64,000 bases of DNA, from positions 2,821,001 through 2,885,000 of the forward strand of contig JANTQA010000012.1 in the NCBI GenBank assembly GCA_027625915.1. The letters are read 5' to 3'. Below the pieces are notes generated by a model. It saw nothing but the letters and a program-made list of their open reading frames with translations, was not told the DNA's origin and did not search any database. Positions 48,402 through 60,185 of this stretch are shown here, in pieces. Positions within the stretch are counted from its first letter, which is position 1, and each line of letters starts with the position of its first letter. The stretch comes from Anaeramoeba flamelloides (Eukaryota; Metamonada; Anaeramoebidae). The position numbers and the translations under genes were made by a program.

Positions 48402-51400
48402 ATGGAACTAAGACACTTTTTTTACAGCACTTTCTTAATATTTTTTTCGATCACCACAATCTATACCTTTGGTTTAATTGGTAATTGGACTGCCTCTTCT
48501 CAAACGAGAGCCAACAACACAAGCAAAAAAAACACAACAATTAAATTGCCTGATGACTTTTATCAGGTCTTAGAAAGCAATAGCCTTGCTTCAAATAATA
48601 TTTTAAAACCAAACGATTACTCAATTGAACTTTACGAAAATGGTTCAAAACTTATCCAATCAGACACTTTGGCTGCTATTGAGCTTTTACAAAAGTCAGC
48701 TGAAAATGGAGAGCTTCGTGCTTGGATTAAATTAGGAAAAATTTTTGAGGTTTGTTTTATTCTTTGGATTTTTCTTTTATTAAAATTTTTTTGAAAAATA
48801 TAATAAACAACAATTATTTATAAACACTTACAGATCGCAATTTCAATTTGTTTCTAAAAACAAACAAACTGAAAACTGCTCTTTTGAATAGTTTATAATT
48901 GTTGTTTTTGATTTGAAAAATGTTTAATTGCTTTAAAATAAGAAAAGCACCACATTGATTTTTTTTTTATTATTAGAGTTTTCAATAAAAATAACATGAA
49001 GCAAATACTAACTGTTTCAAAGTAACTGAAAGATCTCTTAATTTTGAAGAAAATAAAGTTTTCAAAACGAAATGAAAAAAAAAAGAAAGGAGGACAATAA
49101 ACGTGCTCATTTTGAATACAAAGAGTACATTCACAATTTTATATATGAGAACATTTTCATTTTTTGTTCTTGCAATTTAAATGAACAAAAGCAATTATTG
49201 GTTAACACATATATGGGAAATAAGGTTTTTCAAGTTAAATAACCGGGGGACGAAGCAACAAGACATAGCGGTTCAAATTCCCTGTACACCACAAAAGATT
49301 TCAAAAGCACTATCACAATGTAATTCAGATAATACATGCTATAATCATATAGACACCACACGAAGAAATAAAACAATAAGTGTTTTGTAAACAAATATGA
49401 ATAATTTCTTTTTCACTTAAAGATCCTTTTATTGAGAGCAATAAAATCTCAAAACAGATAGGACAAAGTGCTTTGTATAGAAAAAAAATTTAACATTAAA
49501 GCGATTCATAAGGATCTAAACATTACATGATGCATAAAATTAAAAAGAGAGCGGGAAATGGAAAGAAAACACAGCGAAACATTAATGTTGTAATTGTGCA
49601 ATAAAAGAGTTGAGATAAGTAATTTTCTAAGATCAAGCCATCTTTGATCGAGATAACTTCGGGAAAAAGGTTTTGATGTAAAGACTAAAAGGCAAAAGAA
49701 TCTATTTTCAAATATTATACTTATCATAAGAGTATTTATATAATTAAGGGTGTGTGCATTTTGGGGAGTAAAATGGTTTATAATGATAAAAGGTCAGTAA
49801 AACTCCATATACAAGGCTTTTTTTTTTTAAAGTGAAAAATATCAAGAAATTCTTCAAAACAAAAAATTCCATTAATTTTATCAAAATAATAATAAATATT
49901 TTTCTAACCTAACAACACAATACTCCTCCGTCACACAGGATCAAAATCCACACCTACCCAATTTATCGCAACCAATTTATCAATTCTTGATTAACCTTCT
50001 AAATCACAAAAATTAAACTCCATCAAAAATCATTTATCTTGATTATTAAAAAGAATCCCAAATAACATTAGAAATAATAGAGTTAAAGATTTTTCGCTTT
50101 TCAATAATGAAGTAATAACCTTCAAATGATAAATAATTTAATTGAAAATATCACGTTAAGACTGTAGGAAGTTAGAAAGTTAATAGGTCGATATACTCCT
50201 TATTAAATAAAGAAAAATAATTTTATTTTTTAAAATTTTCTCTTTAACAGATTTTGATTGTTTTTTCCTTTTATTTCAATTTTAAAAAGCTATTTTCAAA
50301 AAAGAGGGTAAAATTTATTTTAAAATATTTTTCTCAAACAGAATTCCAATCCTAATATAACTATTTAAATATACAAATTTATTAACAACCATTTATTGAT
50401 TCTTAATAATTATTCAATTTGTTTCTTAGTATGGCTTTACCAAAATAAAAGGTATTAAGATTTCTGATCTCGATTTTATCTGATATTTTTTAGGTATGGA
50501 AAATTGGTGATTATTTTTTTTTTTTGATTGTAAAAATTCGTTTTCTAAAGAGGTTTAATCACGAAAAAATTTCCAAATAGAATTGAAAACTGATAACTGT
50601 ATTCTATTGTTTAAAAAATCGTTTGTACCAGTAACAATATTTCCAGTTTTTTATTGAAATTTGGTCGTTCATTATTTTGTCTAAAAAAGTGCTATTTTTT
50701 TTTTCATTTTTTGGAAATGTTTTAATGAACTATATTTTGAAATAAATACATTAAGTGATGATTCAATTCGTATTAGTATTTCACTTAATTTGATATTGTC
50801 CGATTTACGAATGGAACCACTAACAAAAAGGATTTTTTAATTTGAAATGTAAAAAAAAATGACACACTTTTTTGGAAATACCTTATATATATATATAACC
50901 GAATCTGAATTGGAACATTATCCTTCTAAATTTATGAAGAGGATTCAATTCTTGGGAGAATTGGCTCATCTCTCGCTTGGTTCAACAATATCTCCAATTC
51001 AAATTGGTGATTCATTTAGTTTGTAGAGTTCTACCAAGTAACCAAATTTTCTAGAATTAAAATTTATTTAATTAAACCAAAGATTTAATTAAATATATTT
51101 AAATTTTTTTAAAACTTAAAGATTTTTTTTTATTTCTTAAAGTTAAAAAAAAATAATGGCAACCAGGTGAACTTTTATTACTCACTTTTTAATAGAAAAA
51201 AAAAAATAAAATTGTTCATTAATTTTCTTGTTAACAAGAAACATGTATTTTCGCTTCAAAATGTATTCTATAAAGTATGGATTAGGTGATATTTTATCCC
51301 TATTTAAAACTTCGACTCAAAGTTATTATATTTTCAATTTCAAAACCTAAAATCATCAAGTTTTTGATATTTACAAGTTTATCATTTTGAATAGACATTG

Positions 51401-54400
51401 CTTCACTCATTTAGAATTAATCAAAAACATCAAAGGTGACTGGGTTGACTCGCTAAAAACAAAAATCAAACAGTTATCAAAATTTGAAATGAAGGTTTCT
51501 GTGATTTCTGTGATTTGATTTTCCAAAACGTAATGAAAATACTCTGGCTTTTTTTTAATTATTAGAATTACGGATCTGCCAAAGATCTTGCTGTTTTTTT
51601 TTTCTTAGGTTTAAAGTTTGTCTTGTCGATTTAAGTTAACTTGTTTAAAGAATGACAAATAAATTGTTTTTTAAAAATTATTTTTTTTTCTTTTTTTGAA
51701 CTTTTAAGGCTTTTTAAAATTCTAATTTTTGTAGATCTTAATGGTTTTTCAAACATAAGGTTCTGAATTCAATTTAATTTATAAAGTATTTTATCGAATT
51801 TTCACCGAAAAAAACAAATTAAAATCTGTAATACAATTTCTTTTGATTTTGAACGTGAAAAATCAGATGAATTGAGAAATGATTAAAAAAAGGATTCGAG
51901 ACATTTCATATTTGTCATTTTATACTTGAATACCTAAAATTTTAACTTTGTGTTTTTTCAACTTTTTTTCATCGAAGAACTTTTAGAAAATTAATCTTGA
52001 TCTGTTATCTTTGTTTTATTTTGAGGTGACTCCATAGATATAGTCTATTAAAAAAAAAAAAAATCATGAGATTCAATTTAAGCTTTACTATTGAAAAAAA
52101 AATACATTTCTAAAATGGGAAAAGTAATATATTTTAAATTTATTCTTGGCAAAATTAAAATCGTGTTAACTTAATTATATTAAACTTAAGGCGGTTTTCT
52201 TAATTCTTTTTGGACTATAAGGAATTACTTTTAATAACAATACCAACCCCCAAATATTAATAAATATTTAATTTTCAAAATTTGTACCAAAAAAAATGTA
52301 ATGATATTAGAAAAAAAACTATACATATACATCTACGTCTTCTATAAAAGAGACGAACCTAATAAAAATAATTCTCGATCGCAATGAGATAGCCATGGTA
52401 TACAGCACTAGCACACAGCAAAATTATACCAACCCAGAAAAAAAAAAGGGTTATTATAGTGCGATATCTCTGTTTATAACACTTTTTACCATTTTTTTAT
52501 TATCAATCTGTTATCACATGTGATAAAAACTAAGATATAGATGTGATAAATTATCACTTGTGATGAAATTATATCACACTAAAAATTTTATAAGGACAAC
52601 ATTAAAAAAATTTTCTATGCCTTCAGGTTTTTTTTTTTAATTTTCAAGATATTTTGCAAAATCTTTGATTTTACTCTATTCTTTCAAATTCGATAAAAAC
52701 CGCCATTAACTTTTCCAGAATTTAAAAAAGAAAAAGAAAATTTTAATAAATTTTTTTTTTTATTCCAAAAATTACAAAAAAAATACTGTTAGTTTTTTTT
52801 AAGTTTACTATTTATTCAAAAAGTAAAAAAAACCTAGAACACTTTACAACCAAAAACAAAAATTTTAAAAAAAATAACTACGATTCTTTTTAGATTTTTT
52901 GATGTATTATCAAAATCTATGGTTTTCCAAAAAAAAAAAAAAAAAAAAAAAAACCTAACGAAAAACAATAGATTTTCCAAATAAAATAGAAAACCTCAAA
53001 AAAACCTAGAACACTCCACAAATAAAACAGAAACCCTCAAGAAAACTGCTGTTAGGGTTTTTTTAATTTAAGAAATAAAAAGAAAATTTAAGAAAATTTC
53101 GGTTTATTAGGAGAAATTAAAAAAAAACAAGCCATTAGCTTTTTCATAATTTAAAAGAATCCATTTAAATTCATAGATTTTACTCTCTTTTGAATTCTGG
53201 AAAAGCGGCATGTGGTTTTCTTGAATTTTCTGTTTTTGATTTAAAAATCAATTGATTTTCGTTAGGTTTTTTTTACTTTTTGAAATAAACCTAAAATTTA
53301 TTAAAATTTTCTCTGTCTATTTCAAAAAGTAAAAAAAACCTAGAACACTTCACAAATAAAATAGAAAACCTCAAAAAAACCTAGAACACTTCACAATCAA
53401 AAAAGAAAACCTCAAGAAAAACCAGGCACTTTACTACACTTTACGGCACTCTACAGCATTGTAATACACTTGACTACATTCTACTGTATTTCCCGAATCA
53501 CTAATTTGAAATAGAAAATTAGTTGAATTTAGTGAGATCTGGGAAATTCTATAAGAATTGAATCCACTTCATAAATTTAGAGAGATTTTGTTCCAGTTCT
53601 TATTTGATTTTATTTTCCTGCTCAAAAATTTATTAACCTACCTGTATTACTAAGATTATTTATTTTTCAAATTTAGTGATTTTTTAAGAAGCATAAATGT
53701 GATTATTAATTTTTAAAAAAATACCATTCCTCAAAATATCCTTTTCTTAATGCTTTTTCAAAAAAGATTTGAATTGAATAATATAATAAATAAAAATAAA
53801 AATATCTATTTTTAACCACAACAACGATCTCAAAACAAAATCTCAAAGTATGGAAAAGGAACAGCAAGAATTGATAATTGCTTATCAGAATATTATTATC
53901 GAAAGGGTGCATCGTATGGGGAAGCAAAATGCCACACCAAATTGGCATTTTACCTTTCGACGGGAAAATGTCAAAAAGAGCCTGATCAATCCTTGGCACT
54001 ATTACACTTAGAATTGGCAGCGCGATCTGGTGACTTTATTTCTCAAATTCAATTAGGGTATAGATATTATCAGGGTATTGGAACTCTAAAATCATGTGAA
54101 AATGCACACAAGTATTATTCGAACATTGCACTTTATGTATTATTTCAACTTGAACTTCTTCATGCCAATGACACTGGAATTAGATCAGCAAAATTACCCA
54201 TGGTAAGAATCATAAATTCTGATAGCAAAATAGAACCGGAAACACAAAATAACAAACGGTTAATAGAATTTTATGAAGAATTATCTGATCGGGGTGACTC
54301 TCAAGCGCAAAATATCATTGGAGAAATTTATTTAAAGGGTAAAGGCGATCATCTACAAAATTTTAACAAGGCCTTTGATTATTTTGCATTGGCTGCATCT

Positions 54401-55714
54401 GAGGGCCATTTAACTGCAAAGGTGAACTTGGCGAAGATGTATTTAAAGGGGCTGGGTGTCGAGCAAAACTATGAAAGCGCCTTTAAACTGTTCACAGAAG
54501 CATCAGATTCTGGCGATCCAAATGCAAGGTACGAGCTTGGTATGATGTATTTGAATGGTATAGGCGTTATCAAAAACGAAACATTGTCAAGGTGGTATCT
54601 TGAAAATGCAGGATTTCAAGGGCATACCAGTGCAATGTTCAATTTGGCCAACATGCTGAGAAATGGACAAGGCGGCGAGAGAGATATCATGGCCGCGTTT
54701 GACTGGATGGATAGAGCAGCTAAACTAGGATACAGATTGGCAAATTACTATCTTGCTGAGATGTATTATCGGGGAGAGGGAACTGAAAAAAATTGCGAAT
54801 TATCGGTCAAGCATTATAAAAAAGTTGTTGAACTTGGTCCCTGGAGACGTAATTTCCAAAAGGCATTCCAGTATTGGCAAAATAAAAATTATTTCCAGTC
54901 CTTAATCATTTACGAAAATTTAGCAGAGCTCGGTTATGAAGTTGCGCAGCATAATGCTGCAACCATTTATGAAAAATTCATCAAAATTGAAGACATGGAA
55001 ACCGTTTTAAATGGAAATTTTAATTTTAATAACAAAAGCTTAAATGCAGATCTTAAAAAGAAAATGCTTTTATTTGAAAAACAAAACCGTGCCTTGGCAT
55101 ACTATTATAGATCCGCGAATTTGGGTTCAGTGGAAAATTTAAATAAAATCGGCGACGCTTATTTTTTCGGTAAAGGCATCGAAAAAAATTCCAAAATAGC
55201 CTTAAAAAATTATTTGAGCGCCAGTGACCAAAGAAACGCCCGTGGATCTTTCAGTTTAGGCAGACTCTATGAAAGGGGCATCGGTGGTATTTCAAAAGAC
55301 TTTCTATTGGCAAAACGCTATTATGATCTCTCATTAGAACAAGAGCCCAATTCGGACTTTGGGATGATGATCGTGTATACCAAATGGGGATTCAATTTTT
55401 GTTGGAACCAGCCCTCAAAATGCTTTTATGAATTCATCACTAGAAGGATCAAAGATGCCTTTGATTATAATTTTAAAACATATTTCGTTCGAAAAATTTC
55501 GAAACTGCGCAATCATATCAAACCAACAGAACCCTCTTCCCCAAATTCAAAAGCTTCTGGAAATGACGTTCAGAGAAAAAGTCCTTTATTTAATATCGAT
55601 TTTGAATTTTTGATAATTATTATCTCAATATTTATTATTTCAACCTTGTTAATTATCCGGCATATTAAAAAAACTCTGAACCAAAGAAATAATAATATAC
55701 AAAGAAATCGATAA
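48402..55714 (+). CDS. SEL1L: SEL1L/HRD3-like ER-associated degradation adaptor
   Basis: Two exons, 48402-48749 and 53849-55714, joined in phase 0 over a 5099-base intron (GAG|GTTTGT...CTCAAAG|TATGG), 737 residues. The ATG at 48402 begins a hydrophobic signal peptide (MELRHFFYSTFLIFFSITTI). The lumenal part is a chain of Sel1-type TPR repeats: for example SLALLHLELAARSGDFISQI, QLGYRYYQGIG; AFDYFALAASEGHLTAKVNL, AKMYLKGLGVEQNYESAF; ARYELGMMYLNGIGV; ALKNYLSASDQRNARGSFSL. The middle block FQYWQNKNYFQSLIIYENLA, ELGYEVAQHNAA matches the SEL1L/Hrd3 signature preceding the C-terminal repeats. A single membrane helix (LIIIISIFIISTLLII) and a short basic cytosolic tail end the protein. This order is that of the Hrd1 ubiquitin-ligase partner that receives misfolded ER proteins. 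Splicing is needed to fuse the signal peptide to the repeats. Confidence 0.9.
49165..49840 (+). mobile_element. Decayed Tc1/mariner-like transposase remnant in SEL1L intron
   Basis: A frame reading WEIRFFKLNNRGTKQQDIAV, QIPCTPQKISKALSQ, then TTRRNKTIS has the layout of a Tc1-family helix-turn-helix (I..L...G.....IA........ISK.L) followed by the GRPRKT-like hook. About 40 bases further a second frame gives DPFIESNKISKQIGQ, like the second Tc1 helix-turn-helix (DPF.TS..I...LG). The catalytic DDE region could not be read with confidence. No matching terminal repeats were located. Broken and probably old. Confidence 0.45.
50898..51026 (+). other. Coding-like segment inside SEL1L intron, unidentified
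   Basis: Preceded by TATATAACC, an open frame of 42 codons reads TESELEHYPSKFMKRIQFLG, ELAHLSLGSTISPIQIGDSF, SL and stops with TAG at 51024-51026. Its codons are far less AT-biased than the flanks. It may be the last exon of a decayed element or an alternative exon; no family recognised. Confidence 0.25.
52505..52585. repeat. Cluster of TTATCAC/GTGATAA palindromes
   Basis: A perfect 16-bp palindrome TTATCACATGTGATAA (52511-52526) is followed by GTGATAAATTATCAC, TTGTGATGA and ATATCACACT, i.e. six occurrences of the TCAC/GTGA half-site within 80 bases. It may be a binding-site cluster or the ends of nested foldback elements. Confidence 0.6.
52605..53495 (-). repeat. Modular decamer-plus-hairpin repeat, largest copy (~890 bp)
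   Basis: Reading the minus strand from ~53495: seven tandem 10-mers of the type TAGAGTGCCG (53415-53485), then CCTGGTTTTTCTTGAGG, TTTTGTGAAGTGTTCTAGGT, TTTTTTGAGGTTTTCTATTT, a hairpin with TTTTTACTTTTTGAAATAGA arms, the AATTCAAAAGAG / TTTTAAATTATGAAAAAGC hairpin, and several further repeats of these modules down to ~52610. All modules of the 10115-10532 copy are present, amplified and reshuffled. It lies near the 3' end of the SEL1L intron. Confidence 0.65.
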
Positions 55715-58366
55715 TTACCTTTATAAATATATTTTTTTCATTTTTTTTTTCTTTTTTTTTTTTTTTCATAATTTTTCTTTTTTTATTTGTATGAGTTTAT
55801 TTATTTTTGAATTTATTGTTAAGGGTTTAGTGTTAAAAAACACTTTATATGGTAAAAGAGGTTTTTTTTTTTTTGGAGGGGTTAAATTAGTAACTTCGAA
55901 TTCAAAATGAGTCTGGAATAAACACAGTTGTTGGGTGCAGTTCTAAACTTGATTTAATTTTCTAAAATAAGGTTTAATTAAGGAGTCTATGAAAAACAAA
56001 AAATTGAAAGTAGAAATGCAAAATAAAGAATATAATAAATTGATTAGAAAAAATTGTAAGAGTTGTTGGAATTTGGAAGAATGTGTATGTTTATCTCTAG
56101 TACTAAGTAATTTGGGATTAATTTCTTTTTTAGCTTTAATGTTTTAGGTTATATTGGTAATGACATATTCTATAATACTTTTAGGCCAAGATAATTAACT
56201 TTTACTGAAATCTTCAAATACCTACCAAAAAGGAGAATATTTGTTCGATTTTAATTTTGAATTTTAAAATTGGTATGATACAGAATCGGAGAGCATTCTA
56301 GGAAGACAAAAGAGCAAATTTAAAAAATTTTGGTCCACTCAGATCATGTTAATGTAAGCTGTTCTGAGGGTTTCTCTCAGTATTCTTATCAAAAAAAAAT
56401 TTTCAAATTTTTGATCAAATAAATTTTTTTTTATATTTAGTTAAATTTATCTTTTTCTTTTTGGGTTTTTTGTTCTGTTATTTTTTTGAGAAAAAAAAAT
56501 AAAAAGTTAAATTGTTGTATTATTTTTATTTATTTTGAAAATATTTTGAGTTAATGTTGTACTATAAAAAATAAAATTAGAAATTTACATGAAATATTCA
56601 TTATTAGTAATTTTAAAATTTGTAAACAAAAATAAATACTAGGAAAAGCTTGTTTTCAATCATTTTTAACCTGTTTAAACAATTCGAATTTTTCCCTGAT
56701 CAATTATTTTCGGCCTTTTTACCGGATTTCCCATGATATATGTTATTTTTAACTCATATAAATATATATATTTAATATATTTTTAAAAATAAGAATAAAT
56801 CATATTGGTAATACAAATATGAAATTTCTCAAAAATCACAATTAATAAAAGTGTACAAAAATATTTTGGCAAAAATTTAAAATAAATATTTTATTAGTAA
56901 AAAAATAAATCAACAATTTTAGAAAAAAAAAACCTTAAATTCCGACAAATTTAAAGTTTGAACCTTCAATTGAATGACTTCAAGGTTTAAAAATATCTTC
57001 TAAAGTTTGTCTCAAAAAGTAGATTATATTCTAAAAAAGTTGATTATTTGGGAAATAAAATAAATAACGCAGAGTTTATATATTCACAAGTTATGTCAAA
57101 TCTAGAAAATATATTGATGTTCATATTAGAATTATATTGAATATATAATTAAAAACCATTCCAAAAATTGTGACTCACCCGAAATAATAAATTTGAACAA
57201 TATATATATATATATATATTCCTTTGTATTGAAGAACAACTAATAATTTAATATAATTTGAAATTCACTTTTAAATCTTTCTAAATCCATAAAAACCTCA
57301 TATTTTATAAATTTTAATAAATAAAACCAAAAACTAAAAAAAGTGAGTCACAAATATTGAAATGAGCATTATTGATTTTTTATTATCAAGCTTTCACTGG
57401 AAAAAATTTTAAAAAAAGATTTTTTACTAATAATTAAATTCAATATAATAGACTGTACATAATCCCGATTTCCTTTTTGATTATTTTTCTTTTCGAAGAT
57501 TATTTTTTTTTTCAAATTCTTTTTTTTTCCAAAATAATCTTTAACAAAAAAAAAATATCAAAAAAAAAAAAAAAAAAAAAAAACAAAAATTTGAAAAAGC
57601 AAAACTAGAATTTGAAGAAATTGGAAAAAATAATTCTGATCTAAAAAAATGAAAAAGAAAAAGAAAAAAAACACAAAAAATCGAAATATTAGAAAAAAAT
57701 GATTCCGATCCAAAAATTTCAAACTATTTTCGTGATAAGAATACTGAGATAAACCTCAAAAAAAATTTTATTCACATTTTAAAGTGAGTTAAAATTTTTG
57801 AAAAATCTTTTTTCGAAGAAGTAAGCAAAAATTATCTAATCTTTGTGTTTCTACCTTAAATAAATCATATAATATCGAAATTTCAATAATGTTACTGTTG
57901 AAGAATTCTAAATATTAATATTAAATATTTGTTTAGTTTTGTTTTGTGTGGGATTTTAAATTTTATAAACATAAATATATTAAATTATTTACCACAAAAT
58001 ATGAAAGTTGTTAGTTTGCGACAAAGTAAAAAATTATGAATTTATCGTTCAATAATATTTTATACATTTTTTAGAATTGTTCTTGACATTAAACTCAAAA
58101 TTATATACTCACAATTACTGGACACATTGACCATTAACAATTATAAAAACAATAAGTTTAAATCATCAAATATAGTGATTTAAATGTTTTTGAAAATTAT
58201 CAAATAATATATCATTTTTATTTAATTTTTTTATCCAAATCTGAGTTAAAAAAATAAAAAAAAAAACAAGTGTCATTAAAATTGGTTAAAATAATAGTGT
58301 TTTTGAGATTTAAAACGTAAATAAAGAATCATCAAGAGTAGTTAAAGAAAAAAATATTAAAAGATC
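55715..58366. other. Intergenic, downstream of SEL1L
   Basis: AT-rich tract without a recognisable gene. It contains dispersed repeat family 3 copy 2 (57160-57800) and a short TA tract (~57198-57220). Confidence 0.55.
57160..57800 (+). repeat. Dispersed repeat family 3, copy 2
   Basis: Direct repeat of 12640-13290: CAAAAATTGTGACTCACC, TCCTTTGTATTGAAGAAC, AGCTTTCACTGGAAAAA, A-rich GAAAAAGAAAAAG tract, AAAAAATGATTCCGATCCAA, GTGATAAGAATACTGAG, ATAAACCTCA. A TA microsatellite has expanded near its left end. No coding capacity. Confidence 0.65.
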
Positions 58367-58367
58367 G

Positions 58368-58375
58368 AAAAAAAA
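58368..58375 (-). terminator. RNA polymerase III terminator of tRNA-Glu
   Basis: Eight T on the minus strand directly after the tRNA discriminator base, a standard Pol III stop. Confidence 0.8.
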
Positions 58376-58446
58376 TTCGGAATCCGGGAATTGAACCCGG
58401 GCCAACTGGGTGAAAACCAGACGTTCTACCACTATACTAATCCCGA
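58376..58446 (-). tRNA. tRNA-Glu (anticodon TTC)
   Basis: On the minus strand the gene starts TCGGGATTAGTATAGTGG and folds into a cloverleaf: acceptor stem TCGGGAT pairs with ATTCCGA (one G-T pair), the anticodon loop TTTTCAC in the CTGG/CCAG stem gives anticodon TTC, and the T arm is CCGGG TTCAATT CCCGG. The A box (TAGTATAGTGG) and B box (GGTTCAATTCC) are intact. It has no intron and no encoded CCA. Its sequence is typical of eukaryotic nuclear tRNA-Glu. It is the only tRNA I could find in the window. Confidence 0.95.
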
Positions 58447-59173
58447 TTGTACATCAAAAATCAACTTTTCTGATTTTTAATTAAAATTTTAACTATATTA
58501 TTGAGCTTTTTTTACTACATTACAATTTTTATTTTTGAATATTAACAACAGAATAATATTATTAACTCTCATTTAATATTCAAAATAAAAAATAAAACCC
58601 CAAAGAATATAAAACATTAAAAATATAACAAAAAATAAACAAAACCAAAAACCATCATATCTCAACTTCAAAAAATATTATTATTAATCTATTTATAAAT
58701 TTAAATCTTTAAAAAAAAAATTAACAATATATCAACTATAGTCATCAAATTATAATACAAACAACAAATTAATACCTACAAATCTGTTTTAAACATTTTT
58801 TTTTTTAAAAAAAACAATATTTTTTCGTATTTTATAGAAATAATCAAAAATAAAATTGCTTAATCTTAAAACAACAAACCAATAATATTAATGAATTTCC
58901 AAATGAAGAAAAAAATATCAACTCTGTCTTGAATAGATTATATAATCTTGATAATTTATTCACGATCTTCGATCTTTTAACAAACGAATATTACAAAACA
59001 GTTATTAAAAACTCTTTGAAGGAAATACATCTAGTTATATCTCAAAAAATTAAACACATCGGTAGTGATCAATTTACGATCTGTTTTTTTTGGCAAAAGG
59101 GAGAGTAAAAATATACACAATTTCCAAAGTATTTATATTCACCAAGAACTTGATGTTCCTGGAATTGAAGACA

Positions 59174-59545
59174 TACAGCCAATTTATTCAACTTGTGAAT
59201 TTTTTCTTTCCTTTCGTAATATAACGTGAAACAAAAAAATTGTTTAAAGCATTTTTTTTTTTCATCGTGTTGTAACAAAAATTGTTTCGTTTCAACTTGT
59301 AAGGTTTCGTTCTGAAACATTACAAAAATTCTTGCTTTTAAACGCACCTAAACCTCCATTAGAGCCAATCTATTCAACTTGAGAATTTTTCAATCATTAT
59401 GAAGTTTAACTTGAGAGAAAAAAATTGCTTTAAACAATTTTTGTCACAACACGATGAAAAAAAAAAATGTTTTAAACAATTTTTTTGTTTCACGTTATAT
59501 CATGAAAGGATTGAAAAAATTCACAAGTTGAATAAATTGACTGTA
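59174..59545. mobile_element. Foldback MITE with Tc1/mariner-like ends and an extra internal arm
   Basis: Bounded by TA. The left end reads TACAGCCAATTTATTCAACT, TGTGAATTTTTTC and the right end, reversed, TACAGTCAATTTATTCAACT, TGTGAATTTTTTC. The inverted match runs ~120 bp, through TAATATAACGTGAAACAAAA and CATCGTGTTGT. A third, direct copy of the arm (CCAATCTATTCAACTTGAGA, ~59367-59455) sits in the middle. Terminal CAGY plus TA duplication suggests a Tc1/mariner origin, with termini different from family 2. The minus-strand 92-codon frame overlapping it is judged spurious. Confidence 0.8.
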
Positions 59546-59643
59546 TAAGTAAATATTTTCTTTATAAACTAAATTTCATAATAAATCGCCCAATTTTTTT
59601 TTATTTTTATTTTTACTTTTTTTTATTTTATTTTGATACAAAA

Positions 59644-60185
59644 AATAAACCCCAATTCAAAATTTTTAACACAACAAAATTCGATTTGTGAAAAAAAAAA
59701 CTTATTTAATCAATTCAAGAAGATTTACCAAATTAGAACCATTCACTAATTGAAATTTTAACACTTTTTTATAAATTACAATACTCACAAAACAATATAT
59801 AAATAATTATCAATATGAATAAATCATGGGTGTGTTAAAAATTTTGGAGAGAGCAAAACAAAAAAATAACTTGATAAATTTGTTTAAATTCTATTAGGAA
59901 TATTGATCTATCAAAAGGTTAGATACTACCAACTAATTTTATTTGGGTTCTTCTATTTGGAACAACTTGACTTTAACCATAATATAAACCTTGTAGAAAA
60001 ATTTTGATCCAACGAAGTAAATTACGTAATTCAAACAATGAAATGAAAACAAAAACTAAAAAGATGAAAAAATGATTTTCATATTTTACAAAAATCAAAA
60101 TTATCTTCAATTTCAATGAAATTGTATTGTTGTGATTGTTTGGAACGTTTTAGGTGTGTGGAAAATTTTGAATTTTAGTTTAATT
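59644..60185 (-). mobile_element. MITE-like repeat family 1, copy 3 (inverted)
   Basis: Opposite orientation to copies 1 and 2. Starts ATAAACCCCAATTCAAAATT and ends GTGTGTGGAAAATTTTGAAT, TTTAGTTTAATTA, so both terminal repeats are preserved. Internal TACCAAATTAGAACCATTCA and TGGAGAGAGCAAAACAAAAA match copy 1 closely. Confidence 0.75.

Noticed and set aside
49181-49300. Possible tRNA or tRNA-derived SINE because of GGTTCAAATTCCC
   Set aside because: The T stem does not pair (AGCGG against CCCTG) and no acceptor or anticodon stem can be drawn; the segment reads better as a Tc1-like helix-turn-helix.
59069-59347. 92-codon minus-strand frame
   Set aside because: It overlaps the arm of the foldback MITE, begins outside it, and shows no domain; the frame is not kept in the opposite arm.
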